DNA of 15,617 nucleotides, taken from NCBI GenBank assembly GCA_964519615.1, contig CAZFIM010000058.1:1-15617 (forward strand), in the 5' to 3' direction. The notes under the pieces are model-generated. The model saw only the letters and a list, made by a program, of their open reading frames with translations, was not told where the DNA came from and ran no database searches. This DNA is from CAZFIM01 sp964519615 (lineage in GTDB: Bacteria > Chloroflexota > Dehalococcoidia > GIF9 > UBA5629). A program made the translations under genes and the position numbers. This document shows positions 6,074 to 13,678 of this stretch, in pieces (position 1 is the first letter of the stretch; each line of letters starts with the position of its first letter).

Positions 6074-8152
6074 TTATAGATTTTTAGCTACTTCCCAGCC
6101 GCTTGAGGTTGCTCCGGGAATGATGTCAGGGTTGTTGCAATCTCCGATAGCATAGATCTCGGGTACTTTACCCTGCAGATTTTGTACGAGCATGGTATCC
6201 GCCAGCAAAGGCAGGGAGGGGATGACATTGTCTACCTCGATGGTCTGTCTCTTCCCATCACTGGTGGTAATCGTGAGCCCTTTATCCGTAACTTCTTCAA
6301 GGGTCACTCCGCTCAGGAGAGTGACACCTTTTCTGCGGAACCAGCCGAAGAGGCGCCCCTTTCTTTCGGGAGCAAGCAGATCACCCAGCTCAGCGGCAGT
6401 ATCAACGATAGTAACCGTTCTGCCGCGTTTGGCGAGAAACTCAGCCAGTTGACAACCTTGAATTGCGCCTCCGATGATTACTACCCTCTTTCCTACCGGC
6501 ATCCAGAATTTTGTCAGCCAATTAAGGAGATTAGGGCCGAAGAAACGAAGATAAAATTTAAGCAGCTTATGCAGGTCGGAGCTCTTAATTACGATGGATT
6601 TTTCTATACCGGGCATCTCCGGGGGAAGGGACAGGCCGCCGGTAGCTACGATAACAACATCAGGATTGGACTTGCTAATATCATCAGGTTTGAATTGATC
6701 GACCATTTTAACGGTCACTCCCAACTTCTTAAGCTGGGTTTTAAAGAAGCGGATTATAGAGGGTATATCTTCAATTTCCGTCCCTTTTATCATTGCTGCC
6801 AGCGGTAGAGAACCGCCAAGCTGATGTTCTTTTTCATATAAAATTACTTCGTGTCCTCTTAATGCCGAGATGCGTGCTGCCTGCATACCGGCCGGACCAC
6901 CGCCAACAACGACTACCTTCTTATGGCTGTCTGCAGGTGTGATCTCATACTGTGCTGTCCCGAATGCGGCGTTAATACGGCATTTCCTGGGGACGTTGTA
7001 TGTCTTGTTACAGTTACCGCAATGCGTACACGGGGTTATATCTTCTAACCGACCGAAAGCTACTTTGTTAGCATATTCTGGATCGGCAAACAAGCGCCGG
7101 GTCATTCCGATAAGATCTGCCTTGCCTTGCCTTAAGACCATTTCTCCCAACTCGGCATCGAATCCTCCGACTGTCATTATGGGTATATTTACAGCTTTTT
7201 TAATTTCAGCGGCAATCGGTACATTGGCAAGAGGACCTTTGCGGCTCCAGTCAGGCCCTTTGGGGAAGTCTTTTAAGGGAATTTCCGGTTCAGGGTAAAA
7301 GAGTACCTCATGATGATATGAGCCCTGATGCTGCCCGAACCAGTGGTGACGGACATGCAGTGAGTTAGCACCCGCTTTCTCAAGTATTTGTGCCAGTTCT
7401 TTTCCTTCCTCAATTGTCATCCCTAAATCTCCGCCGCCCACTTCGAGACCGTTCATCAATACCTGTACGGGATAATCTTCGCCACAACGTTTTTTGATCT
7501 CGCGTATGATTCGTACGACGAGGCGGGTGCGATTTTCCATATTCTGCGGGCCGTATTCATCATCGCGTTTGTTCCAGAAACGGGATATAAATGTTGGTAA
7601 AAGATGGTCAGCACCGGTATGTACCTCCACGCCGTCGAATCCGGCTTTTGCTGCCCGTAGGGCGCAGCTGGCGTAATGGTCAATAAGCTGCTCGATCTCC
7701 TCTTTGGTTACCGCATGGGGTGGCTCTTCCTCATGGACATCGTGCTCCGATGTGATGGTAAATGCAGAAGCAGCGATAAGCGGAGCAGCCATTCTATATA
7801 TACCACCCCAATGCCCGCGGTGATAAAATTGTACAAATGTAGGACAACCGTATTTATGAATAGTTTCTGTGAGTTCACTTACGTCTTTAATATATTTATC
7901 ATCATCAATACGGAAGCGTCGGTCGCCCGTTTCCCAAAGCGGATACTCCATAGCAGGAGTTTCGACTATTACCAGACCTGTCCCGCCTTTGGCAAGCGCG
8001 CCATAAAACGCTTTTGCCAGGTCACTAACGCGGTGCTCTCCCGAGTCAAAGTGATATGTTTGAGACGCAGTTTTCACTATACGGTTACGGGTCTTTACTT
8101 TCCCAATGTTTAATGGTTCGAGCAATTTACTGAATCTTGATGAATCTGCCAA
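6074..8152 (-). CDS. FMN/Fe-S/FAD ene-reductase of the 2,4-dienoyl-CoA reductase (FadH) / 2-enoate reductase family, divergent
   Basis: This 692-residue cytosolic enzyme has the full FadH layout: an old-yellow-enzyme-type TIM barrel (about 1-370), a four-Cys iron-sulfur motif (C375, C378, C381, C391), then FAD and NAD(P)H domains (GGGPAG at 417-422, GGAIQG at 561-566, YAIGDC at 667-672). Such enzymes pass electrons from NAD(P)H through FAD and 4Fe-4S to FMN and reduce activated C=C bonds. There are two departures from FadH. The catalytic Tyr in the HxxxGYLL motif is replaced (HTGADHLLPTF, H183), and the Cys spacing is C-x2-C-x2-C-x9-C instead of C-x2-C-x3-C-x11-C. An amphipathic insert (about 526-552, KFYLRFFGPNLLNWL) precedes the NAD(P)H domain. 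The TTG start is set by GGAGG 7 nt upstream. It has its own upstream region and follows the SBP terminator, so it is probably a separate transcript. Confidence 0.85.
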   Translation of the reverse strand: MADSSRFSKLLEPLNIGKVKTRNRIVKTASQTYHFDSGEHRVSDLAKAFYGALAKGGTGLVIVETPAMEYPLWETGDRRFRIDDDKYIKDVSELTETIHKYGCPTFVQFYHRGHWGGIYRMAAPLIAASAFTITSEHDVHEEEPPHAVTKEEIEQLIDHYASCALRAAKAGFDGVEVHTGADHLLPTFISRFWNKRDDEYGPQNMENRTRLVVRIIREIKKRCGEDYPVQVLMNGLEVGGGDLGMTIEEGKELAQILEKAGANSLHVRHHWFGQHQGSYHHEVLFYPEPEIPLKDFPKGPDWSRKGPLANVPIAAEIKKAVNIPIMTVGGFDAELGEMVLRQGKADLIGMTRRLFADPEYANKVAFGRLEDITPCTHCGNCNKTYNVPRKCRINAAFGTAQYEITPADSHKKVVVVGGGPAGMQAARISALRGHEVILYEKEHQLGGSLPLAAMIKGTEIEDIPSIIRFFKTQLKKLGVTVKMVDQFKPDDISKSNPDVVIVATGGLSLPPEMPGIEKSIVIKSSDLHKLLKFYLRFFGPNLLNWLTKFWMPVGKRVVIIGGAIQGCQLAEFLAKRGRTVTIVDTAAELGDLLAPERKGRLFGWFRRKGVTLLSGVTLEEVTDKGLTITTSDGKRQTIEVDNVIPSLPLLADTMLVQNLQGKVPEIYAIGDCNNPDIIPGATSSGWEVAKNL

Positions 8153-8330
8153 CTTTGTGCCTCCTGATAAAGATTATTACTCCGACAAGTAAATAGCCTG
8201 ACTGAATGCCATCAAATGAACTTGTGCTTTTACTCCCGCTTTATGCTGAAACAAGCCTTTATACAATATATCAATTTGAGACTGAATGTCGAAAAATAGT
8301 TGTATCGCTACTGTAGCATTGCCAGAGGTA

Positions 8331-8369
8331 ATTATAGCATATCGCATCAACAGGGTACAGATGCGATAT
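8331..8369 (-). promoter_or_regulatory. Promoter with operator-like inverted repeat for the divergent ene-reductase
   Basis: A perfect 10-bp inverted repeat, ATATCGCATC (8339-8348) and GATGCGATAT (8360-8369), is separated by 11 bases, so the arm centres are 21 bp apart, two helical turns. On the minus strand a perfect TATAAT lies at 8336-8331, next to the inner arm, and the weak -35 position (TGTACC, 8359-8354) falls between the arms. This is the geometry of a dimeric regulator binding over a promoter. The predicted start near 8324 leaves a 5' UTR of about 170 nt. The rest of the 8153-8515 gap holds only the terminator of the upstream gene. Confidence 0.5.
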
Positions 8370-8452
8370 CGAGTATGCCATAATACGTGACTGCGGTATT
8401 GTTGTTAATTTCGAAGTATGTCTTATCGTGATCAATTATTGGAACTTTACCT

Positions 8453-8484
8453 AAAAAGAACCGGAGGGTATGCACCCTCCGGTT
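8453..8484 (-). terminator. Intrinsic terminator of the liv/SBP operon
   Basis: AACCGGAGGGT (8459-8469) pairs perfectly with ACCCTCCGGTT (8474-8484) around a 4-nt loop. On the minus strand the 11-bp stem is followed by CTTTTTAGG. It lies about 30 nt after the stop of the substrate-binding protein gene and marks the end of the operon. Confidence 0.85.
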
Positions 8485-8515
8485 TACTTATTATTTTAGT
8501 TATGAGATTTTATGA

Positions 8516-9769
8516 TTAAGGCATGTAATATTCGAGTGTGCCGCCGGATGTTACTTTTCCATCTTTCAGTATCTGAACTGACAGCGGGTGCACTACGTAG
8601 TGATGCGCGATACCGAATGTTTCATCTCCGCATACTGTGCCGGGCCCCCAGAGGGTCTCAATAGTATCCATTGATTCCCACTGCTCTTTGACTTCAGTAG
8701 GATCGAGGCTCTGAGCTGCCTGGATAACCTCTTTGAGTGCCCAGAGACTGTCTGCACCGGTGAAATAGAGTGAATAATCCTGGCCGTATTCCGCTACTGT
8801 CCTGTCTACCAATTCTTTTACAAGAGGCGGAAAGCTGGTGTCAGTTGCGGTGTATGAAATTGTAAACACGTCTTTTGACGCCTCGAGACCTGCAATTGTG
8901 ATGACTTCTGTTAAAGGTGAAGGAAGAGAACAGGCATAAGGCTTGGTGAAGCCCAACTCTCGCAGGCCTTTGGCAATATTACCCGTGTGCGGTCCTACGC
9001 CGTTTACGTGATACACAGCGTCAATGCTGTCCTTCATAGCATTTACTTTTTGAGCAATAGGACTGAAATCCTGCATCTCATTAGGATACAGCACCGGGTC
9101 TCCAACCATTTCTATACCCACCTCGGCAATCAGAGGGTCGAACATGCGCTTGAGATGTGGGAAATTCCCGTCATCCGGAGAGACGACGGCTACCTTTTTG
9201 ACATTAGGATATGCCTCGTGCAGGTACTTTGCGGTTACTGCCGCACATCCCTGTGAAGAAGGAGTACCGAGGAAGGAATAAGGTGTAGAGGCATCCATTT
9301 GACCGGGAGTGCCGTCACACCATGAAAGCACACGCATTACCTTGTTAGGATCACATACCGGGCTGGCGGCTGCAGAGAAGAATGCTGTGGGCCCTATTAT
9401 GAATTTAATATCTTTTTCAAAAACCAGCCTGTTAGCGGCAGCGGTTACACCGTCCATGGTGCTTTTGGTGTCTTCATTGAGAAGCTCGATCATATAGGTG
9501 TCGCTGCCGATTTTAATACCACCCTGTTCATTTATCATGTCCGCCATGATCTGTGTCTCGTTCATGTCGGGTATTTCGCGTGTAGAAAACCACCCCGTAA
9601 TTCCAAAGAGCTCTCCGATTTGCAGTGTCTTTGTTCCCGGTTCAGCCGGTGTGGATGGGGATGAGGGGGTGGATGGAGCTGCTGCTGGAGAACAGCCAGT
9701 AATTGCTGATACAGCTAAAATGACTATCAAGCAGATGCTTACCAGTATAATTGATGTGTTTCTTTTCAT
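8516..9769 (-). CDS. Liv-type ABC transporter substrate-binding lipoprotein (Peripla_BP_6 fold)
   Basis: This 417-residue extracytoplasmic receptor feeds substrate to the LivHM channel. The N-terminus is a lipoprotein signal: a basic MKRN, a hydrophobic core and lipobox AITGC with the lipidated Cys at 26, followed by a Ser/Pro/Ala tether (about 27-45) typical of membrane-anchored receptors in monoderm-like cells. The mature part starts LQIGELFGITGWFS and continues with the type I binding-protein pattern (NRLVFEKDIKFIIGPTAF, then KKVAVVSPDD, then GLRELGF). The ligand cannot be read from sequence; members of this family bind amino acids, but also aromatic acids, amides and urea. The ATG is preceded by AAGGAGG about 10 nt upstream. 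It is the last gene of the livHMGF operon and is separated from livF by 72 bases that hold a possible 13-codon ORF. Confidence 0.9.
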   Translation of the reverse strand: MKRNTSIILVSICLIVILAVSAITGCSPAAAPSTPSSPSTPAEPGTKTLQIGELFGITGWFSTREIPDMNETQIMADMINEQGGIKIGSDTYMIELLNEDTKSTMDGVTAAANRLVFEKDIKFIIGPTAFFSAAASPVCDPNKVMRVLSWCDGTPGQMDASTPYSFLGTPSSQGCAAVTAKYLHEAYPNVKKVAVVSPDDGNFPHLKRMFDPLIAEVGIEMVGDPVLYPNEMQDFSPIAQKVNAMKDSIDAVYHVNGVGPHTGNIAKGLRELGFTKPYACSLPSPLTEVITIAGLEASKDVFTISYTATDTSFPPLVKELVDRTVAEYGQDYSLYFTGADSLWALKEVIQAAQSLDPTEVKEQWESMDTIETLWGPGTVCGDETFGIAHHYVVHPLSVQILKDGKVTSGGTLEYYMP

Positions 9770-9807
9770 TTTTTCTTGACCTCCTTAAAGTGTAAAACCT
9801 GAGACAT
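9766..9807 (-). CDS. Possible 13-residue leader ORF coupled to the SBP gene
   Basis: In the space between livF and the SBP gene an ATG at 9807 opens the frame MSQVLHFKEVKKK, ending in TGA at 9768-9766. That TGA overlaps the SBP ATG as ATGA. AGGA lies 8 nt before the ATG, and the SBP's own AAGGAGG is inside the small frame. It could couple SBP translation to upstream ribosomes, or be chance. No attenuator-like run of one amino acid codon is present. Confidence 0.25.
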   Translation of the reverse strand: MSQVLHFKEVKKK

Positions 9808-9834
9808 GAGCTTTATCCTATAAAACCTCCTGAT

Positions 9835-9846
9835 GATAATATTATC
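9835..9846. repeat. 12-bp perfect palindrome over the livF stop
   Basis: GATAATATTATC is a perfect palindrome without spacer that covers the livF TAA. It could bind a dimeric protein or be an AT-rich coincidence; it is too short and AT-rich to act as a terminator. Confidence 0.3.
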
Positions 9847-10546
9847 CACCTAGATACGCCTGCTTGATTGCATTGGAGGCTTTAAATTCGTCAATATTAC
9901 CCTCAATGACAACTTTACCGACCTGCAATGCGTATCCTCTATCTGCAACGCCAAAAGCAAGCGAGATATTCTGTTCAACGAGAAGGACGGTTACGCCTTT
10001 TTGATTGATATCCTTTATAATCTGGCCTACGTTCTGAACTATTATCGGAGCAAGCCCTACCGATGGTTCATCCAACATAAGAAGCTTGGGTTTGGCCATC
10101 AAACCGCGGCTGATTGCCAGTATCTGTTGCTCACCTCCACTCAGCGTCCCGGCTTGCTGGTTACGCCTTTCCCACATTCGGGGGAAGAGCTCAAAGATTT
10201 CCTGCAGGTCACAGTTGATCTCATTTTTATCCTTACGTAGACTGGCTCCGAGCTTAAGATTCTGGATTACGGAGAGATAGGGGAATAATCTGCGGCCTTC
10301 AGGTATCTGGATAATACCCAGTTTAACGATATCAGTAGGGCTTAAATGGTCTATGCGTTTATCCTCAAACCAGATTTCACCGGAAGATATGCGTTCCAGG
10401 CCGGATATAGCTCTTAAGATAGAGCTTTTCCCTGCTCCATTAGCGCCAATAATACTGACTATACTTTTTTCGCCGACGTCTATGGATACGTCATCTAATG
10501 CGATCGCTTTACCATGGTGAAGCGAGATGTGTTTTACGCTAAGCAA
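9842..10546 (-). CDS. livF: Liv-type ABC transporter ATP-binding protein LivF
   Basis: This is a 234-residue cytoplasmic ATPase, one of the two energising subunits of the importer. Visible motifs are Walker A GANGAGKSS (34-42), the LivF-typical IPEGRRLFPYLSV, signature LSGGEQQ (135-141), Walker B LLMLDE (155-160) and LLVEQN, where LivF proteins carry Gln (Q192) at the H-loop. Length is normal. A longer frame starts with GTG at 10555. I prefer the TTG at 10546 because GGAGGTGA sits 5 nt upstream and the product then begins MLSVKHISLHHGK, as LivF proteins do. With this start it overlaps the end of livG by 8 bases, a sign of translational coupling. Confidence 0.9.
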   Translation of the reverse strand: MLSVKHISLHHGKAIALDDVSIDVGEKSIVSIIGANGAGKSSILRAISGLERISSGEIWFEDKRIDHLSPTDIVKLGIIQIPEGRRLFPYLSVIQNLKLGASLRKDKNEINCDLQEIFELFPRMWERRNQQAGTLSGGEQQILAISRGLMAKPKLLMLDEPSVGLAPIIVQNVGQIIKDINQKGVTVLLVEQNISLAFGVADRGYALQVGKVVIEGNIDEFKASNAIKQAYLGG

Positions 10547-11300
10547 CGTCTTCACCTCCGAAGTAAGCGCGGATCACTTCTCTATTATTTCTGATCTCAT
10601 TCGGCAGTCCTTCTGCGATTTTCTGACCGAAGTTGATTACTACCACGCGATCGCAAAGATCCAGTATCCTCATATTGTGTTCTACAAGCAAAATAGTAAC
10701 GCCCTGGTCGCGTGTTTTCTTAACCGATGACAGGGTGAATTCAATTTCCTGTGGATTCATTCCGCCCAGCGGCTCATCCAGCATAAGCAATTTGGGCTCT
10801 ACCGCAAGAGCTCTCGCTATACCAAGCATCTTCTGATTACCGTGAGGAAGATTTTTAGCCAGATCGTCTTCCACTTTATCCAGCCCCACAAGTTTCAATA
10901 TCTCCTGAGAGCGTTCTAAAATAAATGCTTCGTTTTCCCGGTATCGGCGTGTATTGAAATATATATCGAACAAGCTTGATTTGGGATGAAGATGAAACGA
11001 TGCCGAGACGTTTTCCAGAACTGTGAAATTAGCGAAGAGCGGATTCAGCTGAAAGGTTCTGCCGATACCCAAACGCGCGATCGCATGCGGTTTTTTCCCC
11101 GTGATATCCATGCCGTTAAAGCTCACTTTGCCACTTGTCAGGCGGTGAACTCCGGTAATCAAATTAAAAATCGTTGTTTTCCCTGCTCCATTGGGACCGA
11201 TCAACCCGACGATTTCGCCCTCGTTGATATGCATATCAACATCACGGACCGCTCCCAGACCTCCGAAATATTTAGTTAAACCCCGTACTTCAAGAAGCAT
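10539..11300 (-). CDS. livG: Liv-type ABC transporter ATP-binding protein LivG
   Basis: This is a 253-residue cytoplasmic ATPase, partner of LivF. Motifs are Walker A GPNGAGKTT (35-43), RTFQ with the Q-loop Gln at 84, the relaxed signature LPHGNQK (151-157, the place of LSYGQQR in typical LivG), Walker B LLMLDE (171-176), the MNPQE stretch characteristic of LivG, and H-loop LLVEHN (H208). The His-Gly-Asn signature and the DEPLGGMNP Leu are small departures from the usual SYGQ and DEPAAGMNP but do not look disabling. The ATG at 11300 lies inside the last codons of livM (11-base overlap), with AAAGGT 6 nt upstream, so translation is coupled. Confidence 0.9.
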   Translation of the reverse strand: MLLEVRGLTKYFGGLGAVRDVDMHINEGEIVGLIGPNGAGKTTIFNLITGVHRLTSGKVSFNGMDITGKKPHAIARLGIGRTFQLNPLFANFTVLENVSASFHLHPKSSLFDIYFNTRRYRENEAFILERSQEILKLVGLDKVEDDLAKNLPHGNQKMLGIARALAVEPKLLMLDEPLGGMNPQEIEFTLSSVKKTRDQGVTILLVEHNMRILDLCDRVVVINFGQKIAEGLPNEIRNNREVIRAYFGGEDVA

Positions 11301-12300
11301 GGCTGACCTTTTGCTTATCGGATCGTTCGATAAAGCGCGTTTTAATTAACTCCGGTAACCCTACCAGACCCTTGGGCATAAGGTATACCACTATACCAAG
11401 TATGACGGCAGATACGAAGGGAGCGTAAATCTTCAGATCACGGAAATATTCAGGTACTAGAATAAATATGAATGTCCCGATAATCGGCCCGGCAAAGCTT
11501 TCTATGCCGCCGATCAACACATACATTACCAGCCAGAGGGTAGACATGAAACCGAATGTAGGTGTAGAAAGTACAAGATTGTAATGTGCATATGCTGCGC
11601 CTGCCAGCCCAACAAAGAAACAACCGACACCGAGTGCTAAAATTCTATACCATGCCTCGTTGATGCCTACGCTTGAAGCTACCAGATGCGATTGGGCTAC
11701 AGCTTTCATATTGATCCCTATTCTGGAGAATTCAAATCTGTACAGCGCAAAGATGCACACTACCGCCAGCGCTAAAAAGAAGTAGTAGTATATTTCTTTG
11801 TTGCCGCTGGCAAACATCGGGGGAATTCCGTAAAGACCGCTATAGCCGCCCGTTATATTCTGGAGAGAGTATATTATCTGCAGTATGCCTATACCAAAGA
11901 AAAGACTTGCCATCGCATAATACAATGCCCTCAGCCTGGCAAATGGCAAGCCGATAAGCATACTGACAATAGCGGTGAAAACACCGGCTGTGGGAATGGT
12001 AAGCCAGACCGGCCATCCCAGTAATTTGCCCAGTATTGCAGCGCAATAAGCCCCTAAGCCCATAAAGGCGGCGTGGGCCAGCGGAAACTGGCCGGATATA
12101 GTAATCGTGCGCAGGCTAACGGTAGCGATGAGATAAGTGAAAACAAGTATCATAATATGGAGCATATAGTTTGATTTCATGACCAGCGGAAGCAGTGCAA
12201 GTATAACCACCAGCGCAGCGTAGATGACGGGTGTCGTCCATTTCCCTTTTCTTTTTCTTGTTGTAACGGGTCTGGCTTCTTTCACTTTACAATCGCTCAT
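11290..12300 (-). CDS. livM: Liv-type ABC transporter permease LivM
   Basis: This 336-residue membrane permease forms the channel together with LivH. After a basic, hydrophilic N-terminus of about 22 residues (ending RKRKGKW) come some eight to ten hydrophobic segments. Family landmarks are SGQFPLAHAAFMGLGAY (69-85), the cytoplasmic coupling loop SRIGINMKAVAQSHLVASS (192-210), GGIESFAGPIIG (264-275) and the C-terminal MPKGLVGL (308-315). The ATG at 12300 follows the livH stop by 6 bases; the ribosome site is modest (TTTAGGT), suggesting reinitiation by ribosomes leaving livH. The last bases overlap livG. Confidence 0.9.
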   Translation of the reverse strand: MSDCKVKEARPVTTRKRKGKWTTPVIYAALVVILALLPLVMKSNYMLHIMILVFTYLIATVSLRTITISGQFPLAHAAFMGLGAYCAAILGKLLGWPVWLTIPTAGVFTAIVSMLIGLPFARLRALYYAMASLFFGIGILQIIYSLQNITGGYSGLYGIPPMFASGNKEIYYYFFLALAVVCIFALYRFEFSRIGINMKAVAQSHLVASSVGINEAWYRILALGVGCFFVGLAGAAYAHYNLVLSTPTFGFMSTLWLVMYVLIGGIESFAGPIIGTFIFILVPEYFRDLKIYAPFVSAVILGIVVYLMPKGLVGLPELIKTRFIERSDKQKVSHAS

Positions 12301-12306
12301 TTATAC

Positions 12307-13170
12307 CTAAATAGCTACGTCGTGCCCGAAGAAACCTTTGGGTTTGATAATGAGAAGAACGACGACGATAGCAACTATAATAGCATCACTGATGGCTCCG
12401 CTCGTGAGCAGAGGCAATATGGAGTTCAAGGCACCTAATGCAAGGCCCGCTATGAAGACACCGCCAATACTGCCTATGCCGGCCAGTATTACGACCATAA
12501 GCACCTTCACCAGCATGAAATCGCCCATGAATGGGCCAAGATTTAAAAGGGAACCTATCAAACAGCCAGCTATTGCTGCCAGTCCGCAGCCGAGGGCGCA
12601 GGAAAATGCTGAAATGCGGTGGACATTTATACCTTGAAGATATGCTGCCTCTGTGTCCTGCGCAATAGCCTGCATCTGTTGGCCCCATTTGGTCCTGTTA
12701 ACGAACCATATAATTGCTGCAAGCAATACGGCACCGATAGCAAATGTGACCATGCGGCCGTAGCTGACTGAAACAGGACCTGTCCGCAGTACTCCTTCAA
12801 TAAAGGGAGGCAGAGCCTGTATCTCTGTTCCTGCAATGATATTGACTGTGGTATTCAGGACAACCGTTATGGCCGTGCATATCATGACCGTCCGATTGAA
12901 ATCTCCTACAAAGGGGCGAAAACAGTACTTTTCCAGAAAAATACCAAAAGCAGCTATAATCACAGTTGAGAGCAGAAGCGCAGCCCAGGGATTAAAACCC
13001 AGCGCTTGAATAAACGCAAAACCGATATAGCCGCCAACCATATAAATGGAACCGTGGGCGAGATTTATTATACCGAGCATGCTGAAGACAAAAGCAAACC
13101 CGAGCGACACCAGTATATACATGGCAGATAATACCAGTGTATTGATTATCATCGTTGTTACCTGTTCCAT
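12307..13170 (-). CDS. livH: Liv-type ABC transporter permease LivH
   Basis: This is a 287-residue inner-membrane permease and the first gene of the importer operon. Landmarks are GIINLAHGSIYMVGGYIG (33-50), the coupling loop TKWGQQMQAIAQDTEAAYL (160-178), GIGSIGGVFIAG (231-242) and the end KPKGFFG (276-282), with about eight hydrophobic segments. Length is typical. The ATG at 13170 has only a weak GGGGAT about 11 nt upstream. A second ATG six codons in (13152) has AGGT 7-8 nt upstream and is an alternative start. Gene order H-M-G-F-SBP, with short gaps or overlaps, indicates one transcript ending at the terminator near 8460. Confidence 0.9.
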   Translation of the reverse strand: MEQVTTMIINTLVLSAMYILVSLGFAFVFSMLGIINLAHGSIYMVGGYIGFAFIQALGFNPWAALLLSTVIIAAFGIFLEKYCFRPFVGDFNRTVMICTAITVVLNTTVNIIAGTEIQALPPFIEGVLRTGPVSVSYGRMVTFAIGAVLLAAIIWFVNRTKWGQQMQAIAQDTEAAYLQGINVHRISAFSCALGCGLAAIAGCLIGSLLNLGPFMGDFMLVKVLMVVILAGIGSIGGVFIAGLALGALNSILPLLTSGAISDAIIVAIVVVLLIIKPKGFFGHDVAI

Positions 13171-13379
13171 GCAGCAGATATCCCCATATTCTTATTCACG
13201 CATAAAAAGCAACTCGGTTTTTCTGTGTCTCTATTAGTTGCAACGGATACCGGAGAATTTAGCTTCTATTATAATCCGTACAGCAAGTTACAGCTTGTCC
13301 TACTATCATCTACAATTTTTACTGAGGCACAGCACAGTATCATGAAAAAACGCTTAATGAAGCATGTAAAAAAACTGAC

Positions 13380-13392
13380 AACAATGATTGTT
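13380..13392. promoter_or_regulatory. 13-bp palindrome in the livH leader, possible operator
   Basis: AACAAT-G-ATTGTT is a perfect dyad with 6-bp arms around one base. A one-base loop makes it unlikely as an RNA hairpin, so a DNA-binding site is the more natural reading. It lies about 120 bp downstream of the predicted start of the livH transcript. Confidence 0.3.
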
Positions 13393-13510
13393 ATTTTATC
13401 TATAAAGGAGCTTTCGGATATTTTGTTGTCCCGGTGCACAGGTTCATATTTCTTTAAAATGCACCTCGCATAGTTTACTAAATAACAATACCGCTAGTCA
13501 AAACCGAAAT

Positions 13511-13539
13511 ATATTATGATATCGAACCCGATTTGTCAA
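13511..13539 (-). promoter_or_regulatory. Promoter for the livHMGF-SBP operon
   Basis: On the minus strand a perfect TTGACA (13539-13534) is followed after exactly 17 bases by TAATAT (13516-13511), 10 of 12 consensus positions; a CATAAT with 15-base spacing is an alternative -10. The predicted start near 13504 gives a leader of about 330 nt before livH. Confidence 0.55.
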
Positions 13540-13678
13540 TCTCTTATCTATGCCCAATAGATCTGGCGAACGGTAAAAAATTATCACCAAAGGCGTTAAT
13601 ATTCCAGATGGAGAGAAGAAACTACCGGTCTTAATATATTCTCCTTTTATAGACTAGTGATAAGTAAGATCATAGCAG

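Larger units (their letters stand above)
13171..13678 (-). other. 508-base intergenic region and long livH leader
   Basis: No supported gene lies here. On the minus strand it carries a promoter (13511-13539) and about 330 nt of leader before livH. It also contains a 13-bp palindrome (13380-13392), a second isolated TATAAT on both strands (about 13268-13275) and several tiny ATG frames without convincing ribosome sites, for example 13447-13400 (15 codons, MNLCTGTTKYPKAPL). No riboswitch class was recognised. No clear terminator for the upstream ene-reductase was found; ATCTGG/CCAGAT at 13561-13566 and 13604-13609 could pair only across 37 nt. Confidence 0.45.

Noticed and set aside
6182..6808. 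208-codon plus-strand frame opposite the divergent ene-reductase
   Set aside because: The opposite strand carries clear FAD/NAD(P)H motifs across the whole stretch; this frame shows no domain and no ribosome site.
13400..13447. 15-codon minus-strand frame in the livH leader considered as an attenuator peptide
   Set aside because: No run of a single regulatory amino acid, weak ribosome site and no following terminator/antiterminator pair seen.
13225..13473. 82-codon plus-strand frame in the gap upstream of livH
   Set aside because: No ribosome site before its GTG, mixed composition resembling no known family, and it lies antisense across the predicted livH promoter leader; most likely chance.
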